Positions 48,601-63,598 of a stretch of DNA of 64,000 nucleotides are shown in pieces (position 1 is the stretch's first letter; each line of letters opens with the position of its first letter). The position numbers and the translations under genes were made by a program. Location: positions 34,868,501 through 34,932,500 of the forward strand of contig CM027377.1 of the NCBI GenBank assembly GCA_015680905.1. Reading direction: 5' to 3'. The notes under the pieces were generated by a model. That model did not search any database. It had not been told where the DNA came from and saw nothing but the letters and a program-made list of their open reading frames with translations. This DNA comes from Coptis chinensis (lineage: Eukaryota; Streptophyta; Magnoliopsida; Ranunculales; Ranunculaceae).

Positions 48601-49698
48601 CGCCGAGGAAGATCAAGAAGACTTAGTTCATTCACGGGCAAAGGGATCTATTATTCGCGTCCTCCCGTTCGGTCTAAAAAAGAGTTTGGGCGACATACCA
48701 CGCGCTGGTCGCGGATATGTTCCAAGACATGTTAGAAGCGACACCATGGAGGTCTACATTGGCGACATGGTGGTCAACAAAAAGGTGATCACCTCCCCCC
48801 TTTCGAACAAAGCGTTCTCGGAGGACTACGCCCGTGCGGGCATGAAGTTGAACCGAAAAATGCCTCTTTGGGGCCCTCCGGCAAGTTTTAGGGTGTCGGT
48901 CCAGTGGCGGATCGAAACAAATCCTGACCCGGATCGGCGTTCTTAGATATGCCGATCCACGCTAAAAGCAGTCGAGAAATTGATTGCCGGGAATGGTGGC
49001 GGCTCGGCGGTTCATATCAAAGGGCCTCGGATAAGTGTAGACCGTTCTGCGGCTCCTCAAAAAAGGCGTTTTTCATGGAAGCGATCAATGCCATCATGCA
49101 TTAAGCTACTCTCAAAAAAGTATCTCCGCCGCCTCCGTCTTAGCGAAACTGATATATGGAGAACCTTGGGGCTCTATCGGCCCGTCTCGATTTAGCCGTC
49201 ATTTCATTCTCTTTAAAGGGAGAACAATTCAGAGAAGCCGATCTACTTCCGGAAGTAAGACCTCCACGCCATCCGAAAGGAATTATTCCTTCTGGAGCGA
49301 GCCATTACTTGCTTTGTTGTATTCCGCCGCGGAAGTTGGGGCCGTACTTTCAAACCCATCAAATCAAAGTTCTTACCGACCTTCCATTGGAAGAAAGTCC
49401 TTCACAAACAAGACTACTTTCGAATGGCGAATTTGGGCGAAGAACTTCGGAGAACACCACATAGAGTTAAGTCCCCGCTTCTCGAAGGTCGAGTCGTCGC
49501 CCGATTTCCCTGATTTCCGGTCGAGGACCCCAGTGGGAACAAAACCGAGCTCCGGACACAAAGCGGGGAGTCAAATCGCCTTGGTCTCTCTTTGTAGATG
49601 GATTCGAGTAATCTTTCGATTAAGCGGCATCGAATCGGGTCTTAGTTTCCCCAGCGAATATGATTGAAGAAATTCGATCGCATTGATTTTGCAACTTC
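45700..49698 (+). pseudogene. Gypsy gag-pol remnant (element G2)
   Basis: Gag-like region about 45898-46500, its best open part within 46020-46305. A retropepsin-type motif PYNAILGR is near 47475-47498. Reverse transcriptase blocks follow: YNQIPLAEEDQED (about 48575), VLPFGLKK (about 48660) and EVYIGDMVV (48749-48775), where the family consensus has D-D and the first Asp appears as Gly. RNase H begins with LFVDG (about 49595) and ends with a DFAT-like motif at the junction. Many frameshifts, often at GC-rich sites, break the frame. The domain order and motifs fit Ty3/gypsy; the Tat lineage is a tentative assignment. Confidence 0.75.
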
Positions 49699-51620
49699 TA
49701 TCACTAGGTAATTGTGGTCTCGATAAATCAAAACCATTATATCATCATGATTCTGTATTTCATTTCTATTCTCCCCAAGTGAAGAATCAGTGATCTCCGA
49801 TAAAAAATGTCGGTTCATAGAAAATGGCATCCATTGAGACAAAAAAATTTTTAGAAGATGGATGATAACACTTATAACACCTTTCGAAAGTTGAGCCATA
49901 CCCAACAAAGACACACTTCAACGCACGGATCAAGTTTGGGCTTTTTTTTTTCGATTTAAGTGAACATACACTACACACCCGAAGATAAAGTGGTGCTAAA
50001 TGAACAATGGGTGGGAAGCGTACAAAGATCAAAAAGCACATCTAAGGGTCTTCAAATCGACAACACTAGAAGGTGCACGATTCATCAAGTAAACGGTAAA
50101 GGTCAAAGCTTTGCCCCATAAGTGAGATGGGACATGACCACTAATTAATAAAGACCAAGTGACCTCTAAAATATGTCTATTTTTTCGTTCAAGAACCCCA
50201 TTTTGCTTTTGGAATAAGAGCAAGAGGTTTGATGTAATAATACTTAATGCATAAAGCCAGGTCAATTCCTTTTTGAAATACTCACCCCATTATCGAAGGC
50301 GAGCAACCTTTATATTCCAAACTGTGTGAGCACCATCCATGGAAAAGGAGTAAAACGTACATACATCATTTTTATGTTTCAAAAAAATATACCCGAGTCA
50401 TCATCTGCGTAGTCATCGACAAAAAAGTAATAAAACAATTTCATCCGTTATATAAATGCGATGTGGGGCGTGACCCCAAACATCTAAATGAACTAAAGAA
50501 AAGGAGCATCAGCTCTATTATCACTTGGAGAAAATAGTACCATGGCTTTTACGCCATTACACCTGGTTCACAAGCAAAATCGGAAGACTACAACCATTAA
50601 ATAAAGATGGAAATAATCTCCTAAGATAACCAAATGAGGGAAGTCCTAGTCGCCTATGCCAAAGCCAAATCTAAGCCTTTATTTTTATTAACCTTATTGT
50701 CACCATAACATGAGCTTGGACTCCTTGATTGGACCATTGAAAACCATCCTCCGTGATAGTACAATCCTCCACTTTGTTTACCACCGCCAATCCTCTCCAT
50801 GGTAAGGGTGTTCAAAAATACAAATGAGTAGGAAAGAACAATGCAACATAATTAAGAAATTTGGTTAATTGGCAAACGAGAGAAGGTTACAGTTTATTGA
50901 TAGAACAAATAAAAAATCATGGATAGATAAAGAATGGATGAGGCAAAGCTGCCAACACTAACAACCGGAGATGACACACCATTAGCATTAGTAATGACCC
51001 ATTTGGAACAACTAGAGAAGAAATGGTTAAATTTATAGCGATCACAAGTCATATAATCAGTAGCACCCGTGTCAATTATCCAATCACTATTTCCAGTAAA
51101 AGCAATAAGAGCAGAGTTAGATATACCTGACTGGGCAACAAATTCGACAGCAGTGACTAAGTGACTCTTCGAGTTGGAAGACATGACAAATGAATCGTTA
51201 TTGGAATGCACAACAACGAATCATTATTGATAGGTAAGTCTGTCATTATGATATAGAACATAAATAATGAACTAGATCAATAGACAAGAACGATAAGGAA
51301 GAAGAGGGTAATAAATACAATCTGATATAGTGTAACAGATTGTATTATATGACCAGAAAAAAAAATCAAAACACAAAAAAAAAAAAAAAACTCTGATTCT
51401 TATAGTAATGGGGTATGAAAAGGAAATCGGAGTTGGCTCTTGATATCATGTCAAAGATGTTTTACTGAATATTTCTGATAATCTTATTGATATAAAACAG
51501 TAGGTATATATACAAGAATACAGAAGATCTCCTAGATCCACATATCTAGGAGAATATAATACTCTTACTAAGATTATAAGATACTTGCTAATCCTAACTA
51601 AGATAACAAATATTTCAATA
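49699..51620 (-). mobile_element. Partial copia element 4, copy 2
   Basis: Corresponds to 30419-32347: integrase, protease and 5' LTR (51449-51620), lacking reverse transcriptase, RNase H and 3' LTR. GTTCC follows the LTR, as in copy 1. The protease-side frame (50894-51211, GNSDWIIDTGATDYM) is longer than in copy 1 because the CAG/CTG-type sites read differently. Confidence 0.9.
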
Positions 51621-51817
51621 GTTCCAACCTATTACCAAAAAACACGTATCAAGTCCTTGTCTAGACAGTTTTTGTTCACCAGACAAGATTAAAAAAAGGA
51701 CAAGGTAAAATGTTTGTTTACAACACATCCTTAGTCAAATGAAGTTATTTTGTCAACATTGCTAGGCAATTCTAGTTAATGTTGTAATCAGAAACAACAT
51801 TATTACATTGGTAGATG

Positions 51818-52085
51818 TAAGGCGGGGATCGATCGGGTTCGGTCGATATGGCTATATTCAACCCGAACTTCGACATATCCCAAATTTAATATCCAACCCT
51901 CGATTGAATCCAACTAACCCGATCGATAACACTAAAAATTCAAAAAAAAACCCAAAAATATATCCAACCCTAACCCAAACCCGACGACTGAATAAGTAAA
52001 CAGATATAAAATTGACCCGAACTCAAACTATTCGGGTTCGGGTAGGGTCAAATTTGGGGCAAACCCGACCCAATTCCCTGCCCTA
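51818..52085. mobile_element. hAT-like MITE, copy 2
   Basis: Second copy of 32545-32817 with GGTAGATG on both sides. It differs mainly by lost bases at CGG and CCG positions. Confidence 0.8.
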
Positions 52086-52252
52086 GGTAGATGCGAAGCG
52101 TAGCAGATGATCGAACTTATGGGTGCTCTTTAGTTTTTATAGCTCTACTACAAGAAATGTGCTGGTTATGCATTAGGGAAGACCACCATGGCTCACAAGT
52201 GGGACTATTGTAACCTATTATAAATTTGATTAAGTTCCTTTTTGAGTTGTAA

Positions 52253-52786
52253 GAGCATGTTTAGGAGAGAAACAAAAAAAACACCAAATTTTTTAACCAA
52301 ACCAAACACCAAACGAAAAAAACACCAACCAACTTCAGGAGAAACATCAAATATTCGACATCAAATGACGTGATTTTGGATAAATCGCATATATAGCCCA
52401 CACAGCTTTCTCAAAACCGCGCCACTGAAGCCCATCTTAAAAGCCCAAACCCACGCGGTTTTCTAGAAACTGCGCGATGTGTCTCACATCAACTTTCTTT
52501 TTTTTCTCTGTTCAAATCTCTCACGTGGTTTTGCGAAAATCGCGTGATTGAAGCCCACACTCTAGCCCAAGCCCACGTGGTGTTCAAAAAAACGCGCCAC
52601 AAGGGAGATTTGATACAGCACCAAAGCTGAAACCAAATTTTGGCCGATTTGGTGTTTGGTTTGGTGTTTTTTTTTCGTATTTTCATCAACATGTGTCTCT
52701 CCTGAAGATGAAAAAACACCAAATTATTGGAAATTTGGTAAAATTTGGTGTTTGATACTAGGATAGTATCTCACGTAAAGATGCTC
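52253..52786. mobile_element. Harbinger/Tourist-like MITE, copy 2
   Basis: Second copy of 32985-33517 with TAA on both sides. Confidence 0.75.
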
Positions 52787-53298
52787 TAAAACCACTGGAT
52801 TCTAAGGCCTGTAATATTGAGCTTAGACAAAAAGAAGAGTAAACATGTTACTGCCCTTCTTATACAACATTGTATGTTCTTCATTCTAATAAATTCCTTG
52901 CTTACCTAGCAAAAAGAACAACCAAGTCTCCAATCTAGGACAATAACTAAAAATAAATTAAAAGATCACAAAGATAGGTATCAAAGAAAAATCTAAACCC
53001 GAAGTTGCATAAAGAGTTTTGTTGTTCAAACTTCAAACACACGACAATCAAATAGATAACTATGAAATGGTAAGTCATGGAGTTGAAACTATGTTAATTG
53101 ACTATTTTCTTGCCAAATATAGTTAACAATTTACAAAATTTGCCTAATTGTAGACCGTTCATTTTCACCATTTTTTATATTATATTTGGCAAGTTTAGAA
53201 ATTTTTTATTTTTTTGATTATTTGTGACAATGTTTAAAATAGTTAGAAAATCATATCTACAAAAAATTAGTCTAATCCAAAACTTAGAAATGCCCTAA

Positions 53299-53839
53299 GG
53301 GCATCTCCAATGGAGGGTGTAAATTGTTTAAAGTGTAAAATTTACACTCTAAATATAAAAAACATGTTTCCAATGGGGGGTGTAAATCCCAGGTGTTAAG
53401 CTAATAGTTAATAAAGGTGGTGGGAAATTCCCCATCCGGCTATTAGTTAATAAACATTTCGGGCGTCACTTGAAGTAATGACCCAATTAAAAAGAAATTC
53501 GGACGTCACCTAAACTCACGTCTGTTTTATTTTTTTTAGAATTGTAACGTTTGCAACGGGTAAAGACTGTCATTTATTGGTTGGGCCAGTTTTAATAAAC
53601 TACGGACATTACTCAAAGTGGCGTGCATTTTATTTCTTTTTTAGTTAAACCACTTGCGACGGACTTTGACCGTCATTTTTTCTCAATTTTTTAATTTTAC
53701 ACACTCTTAAACTTTGTTGCATTGGATACCATTTTGGATGTTGAAACCATTAATGTGAAAGAGGGGTCATAAAATCTTAGTGATACCTATGTGGCACTTA
53801 TGTAGAGGTGTATATATATACTCTCCATTGGAGATGCCC
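53299..53839. mobile_element. GGGCATCTCC MITE, copy 2
   Basis: Second copy of 34030-34570, almost identical. Confidence 0.7.
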
Positions 53840-53890
53840 TGACGATTTTGAGTTTGTTTACATAGATAAGATGTCCCTAGAACCCCTCCT

Positions 53891-54741
53891 ACTGTAAATT
53901 AGCGTGAGTTTGTTCATGGGCTTTGTAATGCTGGGCCTATGTTTCTAAAACGGGCCTCCATGAAGGTACTTCGGCCCAAAACATTTACAACTTCTGGGCT
54001 AGGTAACATGGTCACACGTTGACTCGTAGTAGCAGGACATTTGGAGCATGTGAGGTGGACATGGTTAACCTGATATGTCTCCTTTGCAGGGAATCACAAC
54101 TGATTCAAACTGTTAGTTGCAGTTTCTGTTTGTGGGTTACATGTATTAACCTTAAATTCGTGTATTTGTTTATCAAACATTGACCATATATATATATTGT
54201 TGTCATGTGAGTTGTGATTCAGTTTAGGATAATATTGTAATTTGATTTTAGAGATGTGATCGTATTTTAAGAGTAATGATGTGCAAAAAGGAAGTACGGT
54301 TTTATATTTATGTGCTCTAAAATGAATTTCTACTTCGATGTAGTGTTTGTGTCCATCAAAAGCTAGCGTCATACTTTTCCAGTTACTAGTACGTTGAAAA
54401 AAATTTGTACTAACCAAATGGATACTTACCATGTATTAATCCAAGAAAAGTTTATAACATCATTTTCTTGAATTCCTATATGATCTATTGCTACTTCATC
54501 TATGCGAGATAATTCAATCCATTGCAATTGTATATGTCACTATTCAACTATATAGAAGTATACAATGGTGCTTTCGAAGTCAAATTCATCATGTACATAT
54601 ATATGATAATAACTAACTAGTAAACTAGCTACCTTATCAATTGGATTATTTGTTATATATTAATCATTGAAACCATCATGGCCTTGTCGTTTATTTGTCT
54701 TTCTATTCTATTTGATCATCTTAGTTTACTAATGGATTGTT
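53891..54741. repeat. TAR/FIP37 shared upstream block, copy 2
   Basis: Near-identical to 34621-35470. It also lacks the Harbinger element that sits in the FIP37-side version. Confidence 0.85.
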
Positions 54742-55298
54742 ATGTGGAAACAGAAGTCCATCATGAGCAAGCACGTGCTTGCATGAGATTGAGTGATCAT
54801 AGTAATTTTAGCCCCAACATACGCACTTACTCGCTTCAACTAGGGAAAATGAGATTACAGACTAGCTTATTGGACTAAGCCTAATGCTTATACCTTATCA
54901 AAAAACAAAACCAAAAACCAAAAAACAAAAATCGTAATGCTTATGGCTCCAGAACACATACTGAAACAGAGCGTGTTCTATCTTTGGTATTAAGTTATAG
55001 CACCAACGCACGATACCAAAAGGTCACACTAAGAAATAGGTTTTGCCTAATAAATCACGATTTCAGTATTTTATCCTAATTATTGTAGGAGACAGACTCG
55101 TAGTGTTTTATTTTTACTTAATGATTGTGAGAAAACAATGAAGGCTTGACGAAATACCGCAAATTGTATGCATTTCAGTCTGTTCAACAATTAAAGAACC
55201 AAAAGTGGAAAGAAGGAATATGTCATAATGAAAACTATGTATCGATTTGGCGGATTATTCTAACCGATCTGCGACCATAATTTGATCTGAGTGCTACT

Positions 55299-58200
55299 TG
55301 TTAGGAATATACAACTTAATTGTATTTACTCTTTTACCAATTACCAAACTATACAAACCTTTTTGTCTTGTAAGTGTCTTGTACTTCTTAATTAAATCCG
55401 AGCCTAGTGTAGATACACTATGTCCTTAAGACAGATTTTCCCCTCACGGTGCTTGAAGGTTGATGGGAAACTATCTCTCAAGATAGAACGGATTTCCTTC
55501 TATAGAAAGCTAGCACTTCAATTCTATGACTCGTGAACACAACATAGTATTTGACTAAGAACGAGGGAGAAGAGAAAGATCGAACTCGCAGGTGATCCGG
55601 TGTATTTTTCTCTCCAAATTCATCCACTATTTATAGGTGAGTGGTGCCTTTTCAAACAACACAAAGTGACTCTTGGGAAAAAGTAAGCAACTCTTTGAAA
55701 AGTCACATGTTTCGAAGGACACACCATTTCGGCATATAGCATCAAGCTTTCAACCGGTGCCTATTTCGAAAGGTTTGCACCTTTTCGGCATGATACACCG
55801 TTTCAAACCGGTGCATTTCGAAAAGGTCGCGACCTTTTCGCATAATGCACTCGCTTTCAAACAAATGCATCATTTTGAAAAGGTTTTTCTCACATTACTT
55901 AATTTTTTCAGAAAAACCCATTTCATCTTAAGTGGGGTAACTTGGGAGACAAACTACTCATTCATATTTAAATGGATTTGAGCAAATCATTTTTCTAACA
56001 ATCCCCCACATGAATGAAAATTTGGCTTCTTCTATCATAAACATCCGATTTACGTTTCTTTTACAAATGAAAAGATACCGCGACGTCAAGTAGCATGGGA
56101 GGCCTTGAACTTGCCTTTTAGTGAAAAGACGATCGGATTTAATTGGACGATCAAGAGACTTCAATTAATGTCCTTGAACTGTCGGCCGTTTGTATAAACC
56201 TAGACAATCATCTTCACGCAGATACGCCTCCTCGAATCTTGTTGGTTCTCACGCTTTGTGTTCATTTTGGCCTTGAACACTTCTTGGTTTCGGATAGTGC
56301 TTTTGAGACATTTGTCTTTAAAATTCTCGAAGCGGCCCCACTTCGCACTAACATAGGTGATTTTTATAAAGAATATCCCGCAATACTCCACTTGATAACA
56401 TAATTTTCCAAGATATAGTAAATCATTAAAAGCTTGACTTATCCCGGTTCTCGCCAGGATATGCACCGCCTTATATAGGAATGGGTTAGAGTATAATATT
56501 ACTCCCTAGTGCTAACTTCGAAGTCACAAACATAATTCAGTTGGCCCATTGAACCTAGATCTTGGGATCTCCAAATCCAACTAGGTTGGTTTTTCCATTA
56601 TGATGACTCTTGGTTGATTATCTCAAAAGCTTTAAGCCCATTCCCTTGATAATCTTTCTACTTGCTCTCTTGTTAAACCTTTTGTAAAGCGGATCCATAA
56701 TGTTATCTTTTGACCTTACATAGTTGATTGAGATAACTCAATTTGAGAGCAATTGTCTAACGGTATTATGTCTCTACGGCGATATGTCGAGACTTCCCGT
56801 TATACATGCTACTGCGTGCTCTACCAATAGCAGATTGGTCATCACGGTGTATACACATAATCTTGCACGAGTTTAGCCCGGTTGGAATATCCTCTAAGAA
56901 ATTTCGAAGCCACTCTTCTTCTCTCGACCTTGTCCAATGCTATGAATTCTCGATTCCATAGTGGACCTTATATGCACGTTTGCTTTGAGGATTTCTAAGA
57001 AATTTATGCATCTCTCCTAGAGTAAAACACCACATTTGATGTCTTTTGAGTAATGCTTCAACAAATTTCCAATTTTGAATTAATTAATTCAAGGAGATTC
57101 ATAATTCCCCATATTTTCCCAATTTCTCATGACAAAGTCAATAAATTGGAAAACCATTTAGATATATGTTTAGCAAGTGAGGTGTCTTGTTAAAGAATGT
57201 CACATATCATTCATATAGTGTCGAAACACTTCTAAGACCTCAATTTTGCTTACAAGTATGCTTACAGAACAATATCTTAAACAATCTTCTTTATTGGCAC
57301 TCTTTGGCGCAATAGTAAAACGCATACATCTTACAAATAATACAATATTTTTAGAACCCTTTTAGCACCAGCCATTCCTAACATCTGGAATGAAGCAAGG
57401 ATTCTCGGAATCTTGGATCATAATTCCCCCCAAGTGTGGCATTACCACCACCTTGTTTGCTTTCAAGAAGTCCATTCCAAGAATGACTTGAAAATGGTCT
57501 AAGTGAGCTACCATCGTCTACCTTTCCTCGCCCGGTTATTGCATCTTAATGTCAACTTCCAAAGCGAAGTCTTTTCACCGGGTTCGGCTTCTTGGTTCAA
57601 GCCTCTCATAGAGCCCGTACATTCTGCTAGTTTCAATCCAATAGCCTGCGTATACATACTCGAGATTAACGTATGAGTTGAACCGATATCTACCATTGCT
57701 AGTATACACCCGTAGTTATTGAGTTCCACTTCTACGAACATAAGGTCGCGTCATCGGGGACCAAAATGTTCATACCATTCAACGAACTAGTAGGTCTAAC
57801 AAATGAAATAGGAACGGCATGAATAGGAGAACTCGGTGGTGTTGTCATTTCTATTCTAAAATATAAGCACACCTTTATTTTCCTTAAACCAAAAAAGAAA
57901 AGAAAACAAAACAAATTACGTTGGTAAAGAAGAAGAAGAAAAGGAAATGGCCTCTTAAGTTGTTAGGAATATACAACTTAATTGTACTTACTCTTTACCA
58001 ATTACCAAACTATACAAACCTTTTGTCTTGTAAGTGTCTTGTACTTCTTAATTAAATCCGAGCCTAGTGTAGATACACACTATGTCCTTAAGACAAATTT
58101 TCCCCTCACGGTGCTTGAAGGTTGATGGGAAACTATCTCCCAAGATAGAACGGATTTCCTTCTATAGAAAGCTAGCACTTCAATTCTATAGACTCGTGAA

Positions 58201-58670
58201 CACAACATAGTATTTGACTAAAAGCGAGGGGAGAAGAGAAAGAAAGATCGAACTACGTGTGATCCGGTGTATTTTCTCTCCAAATTCATCCACTATTTAT
58301 AGGTGAGTGGTGCCTTTTTCAAACAACACAAATGACTCTTTTAAAAAAAGTAAGCAACTCTTTGAAAAGTCACATGTTTGAAAGGACACACCATTTCGAG
58401 ATATAGCAACTTGTTTCGAACCGGTGCCTATTTCGAAGGTTGCACCTTTTTCGCATGATGCACTTGTTTCAAACCAAGTCTTGGCGTTCGAAAAGGTCGC
58501 ACCTTTTCGGCATAATGCTGTTTTTCAAACAAATCGCATCATTTTGAAAAGGTTTTTCTCACATTACGTACTGTTTCAAGAAAAAACCCATTTCATCTTA
58601 AGTGGGGTAACTTGGGAGACAAACTACTCATTCATATTTAAATGGATTTGAGCAAATCATTTTTCTAACA
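55299..58670 (-). mobile_element. Mosaic LTR element, copy 2
   Basis: LTRs 55299-56000 and 57961-58670, with CTACT at 55294-55298 and 58671-58675. Same internal structure as copy 1. The protease-like frame (57508-57741) keeps the D-I-G-S-T motif better than copy 1. Confidence 0.85.
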
Positions 58671-59176
58671 CTACTTGCCACAATGAAAACTATGTAACAG
58701 TCGATTAAAATTTGAGATTACCGGTGCCATCCAGTTTCACCCATCGGCGATATCTTGGACAAAGCATGTTTTGTTCCCATGAAATGAAATCGTACAAATA
58801 TGATAGTCCCTTCCTTCATCAATTCGATACCTATTCTGTCTGATTCAACTTTTTATTATCTTATTTTTTTGGGTGGAAATAACAAGCATTTGAAGTATAT
58901 GTCACCAATTAATCGAAATTAATCAATTTCTGTCCTAAAACGTGCTAGAAATTTTCTTAAATTACCTTTCCAAAATAAGGTTGTCAATAATGAGGTACCT
59001 AAACTTAACCAAAAGAACTTAGATTAGGAATTATCCAATTCATTTCTTCTAAAACTATGAATCTAACCAACATTGTTTTCTCTGTTTTGTCTATATATAC
59101 GAGACACCATCCAAGCATTGTTGTGCAGTGCAACAACAGTTGAATTCTAAAGTTGTAAGTGAGCAAGAAAACAAAG

Positions 59177-60896
<1,720 letters not shown>

Positions 60897-61370
60897 TCAA
60901 TAGGATCTGGAGATGAATAGTTATCTAGGGAACACACTAGACAGTTGTCTAGCTTGCTAGAAATTTAACTTAGTGTTACTATATATTGCAATCTCCACAC
61001 AAAGGTTATTTCACTGTGTGCTCTGTGATGGGGCATTGATTAAATTATTCCATAGTACTGATCATTGTTTTTCAATGATAATGAATAACTATCAATTCAT
61101 CTGTCTGGCTATTTTTATGCATTTGTAGCTTACGAACATGATATTTGTGCAATAGGGTAAGCCCATTATTTCCAATTTGATGAAGAGTTTTGCTTTGGGC
61201 ATTTTCATCAGCAAAGAGTTTTGATAATCACCACCATTTGCTAAGAGCGATTGGAAAGAAATTAAAGGACACATACAGGGTGATAATATAGAAATAGTAA
61301 AGCAAAAATTATATAGGTTCCACGACATCGATCAACAGAATAGCTTGTTGTCAGTTAGTCTAATGTCGAA
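60897..61370 (+). other. TAR copy 2 3' flank
   Basis: Near-identical to 41627-42100. Probable 3' UTR and intergenic DNA, no gene seen. Confidence 0.5.
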
Positions 61371-61806
61371 GAGCAAGTCCAATGGGGGCTATATGGGCTG
61401 CTAAAGGCAGATATAGCACCCCAACCACAAAAATGTCATTCTAATGGGGCTGCTAAAAGAGTCTTAAATTTGGAATGAGTCAAAAACCCAGCCAAAGTTA
61501 AAACCTTTGCTAGCAGCTGTTCTAATAAGTTCGGGAGACGGACATCATAGTTTCTGCCGTTCGTGTGTTAAATTTTGATGGACGGCAGAAACTATGATGT
61601 CCGTCCAAAAAAAATTTAACTTAAATTACAAAATAATAGACGGACGGCAGAAACTATGCCATCCGTATCATTTAGTACTTCGAAACAGAAAACGCGATTG
61701 GATTGGTTTTTTGATTTTGGAGTGCCAAATTTGGCTGGGCAAAGCTAATAGGCCTATGTGGCACCTTTTAGCAGCCCAATTTAGCAGCTCTCCATTGGTT
61801 TTGCTC
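61371..61806. mobile_element. GAGCAAGTCC MITE, copy 2
   Basis: Second copy of 42101-42536, with only a few substitutions. Confidence 0.75.
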
Positions 61807-62100
61807 TAATACAAACAATAGTTAGATGTGACTGATCTAATGACCAAAAGTCTTGAGTCAACAGTTTTAGATATACGCTACAATGGATCCTTGCTACGGT
61901 CGCCCACAGACCTATTCTAGGTCAAAATCAAGACAGATACAAGCACCAGAGTTGATATTAAAACCAAAGCCCATATTATGTTTGGTTGTGTGATTGCAGG
62001 AAACAAGATGCTTCCGTACTTTATGACAACATCACTCTGACGGACTAATATACACAGCCAATATATATTATACATGTGTCCAGCACAATTCATCAACGAA

Positions 62101-62244
62101 TTATACCAATACCTCAGCCAGGTCAATTATACTAAAGTCTCTCATATCAAGACCTCAGCTAGGTCGATTGTACCAAGACCTCAACCAGGTCGTTCATATT
62201 AAGACCTCAGCCAGGTTGTTTATACCAAGACCTCAGCCAGGTCT
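62101..62244. repeat. GACCTCAGCCAGGTC array, copy 2
   Basis: Same five-unit array as 42831-42974. Confidence 0.85.
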
Positions 62245-62415
62245 TGTAACGCTCAAAGATGGAAAGGCAAATATTACAATAATTTCAGAATAGCAGTCAT
62301 GCACTTTATTGCATCCGCATTTTAAGCTTATTCAAGAGCCACATTGACCAAAGGTCACAAGCTATAAATTAGGTGGGGATCACCTCCATTCTCCATCTTC
62401 TCCACTCTCCAAGAG

Positions 62416-63598
62416 CAAGCGAGCTAGGGGACCGGGATACACCCGGCGACTTCCCTCACTTTCTCAAAAAAAAAAAAAACTATTCATCCTATTTTCTTGT
62501 AACTAAAACCCAAGCAAATAGGAAAAGAGAAAAACCAAAAAGGAAACCAAACCCACCCAAAAACAGTTACCCACTATTGGCTATTAAATCGTTGAGTATT
62601 CACCAAGTAATCGGCGCCGAGTAATCGGTGAGTACTCGCTGCTTAGCCGACTCGACTAACAATTTAATCCCCGATCACAATCGGGCTAGAAAACTCCTCG
62701 AGTACTCAGCCGATTAGCCGAGTAATTGTGTTCACGATTTCTACTATATCAATGTTAAACATTGAACTCGACATTTTGCCGATTCGACCAACTCTCGATT
62801 CTGTAAAGTTCTACACTTTAATCATATTTATTTCAGTTGATTGAGTGTTTTAATTGTTTATTGATTGATTGGGTTCTTAATTGGTTTCATTATGTTGGTA
62901 TTTCATAGTTAAATATATTTAATAAGTATTTGTAAAGAAATATAGTGTTATTAAAAATCGCCCGATTAATGCCGATTAATCCCCAACCGATTACATGACC
63001 TACTCGCTACTCGCTCTTCAAACGAGTAGCGACCGAGTAAATTCAATCCAACACTCTTATTCTTACGAGTACCTTTAGCGTTGGACTGACCAGCTCTAAA
63101 GACACAAGATAATGACGATTCTGGTCGACTTTCCATGTTCTTTAATTATTTGAAATGTGTCGTCACTGCAAGGCAAACGAACACATGGATCACATCCTTG
63201 TTCATTCTCAATATTTTTTGTTAAATACATGTTGATCCAATTCCAGAACTGGATTCCTCCAAATCGAAAAAATCACATGGAGACTCTATCTCAAAACCAA
63301 CCTTATCTCATATAACAACATTAAACAAAGAATTCTCATCATATTTGAAAACCAAGAAATACCAAGCACATAAATAGTTACACTCTACGAAAGCATCCCA
63401 CCTTTTTTTTTTTTTTTTTTTTTTATATAATACATTTATTGCTACCGTTTTATATGAATTTTGATATTTATCTTATACTTGTTTTGTGATTGTGTTTGAA
63501 ATATTAGTTTAAAAAAAACGAGTTTTTTTTTTTTTTTTTTTTGTATGTGTGGTTGTCTGGGTGGCTCACCCTCACTTAATTTCCTGGCTCCGCCACTG
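62416..63598. mobile_element. hAT element, copy 2
   Basis: Second copy of 43146-44340, flanked by TCCAAGAG at 62408-62415 and 63599-63606. Its left terminus reads CAAGCGAGC instead of CAGTGGCGGAGC, while the right terminus is intact. Confidence 0.85.

Larger units (their letters stand above)
45019..49698 (+). mobile_element. Truncated Ty3/gypsy element (G2), Tat-like
   Basis: The 5' LTR is 45019-45622 (TGTAGGGG...TTTACA), with the primer-binding region TTGGCGCCGTCGTGG at 45623. It is followed by gag, protease, reverse transcriptase and the start of RNase H on the plus strand. It stops abruptly at 49698, where the duplicated copia 4 segment begins. No integrase or 3' LTR in the window. Confidence 0.8.
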
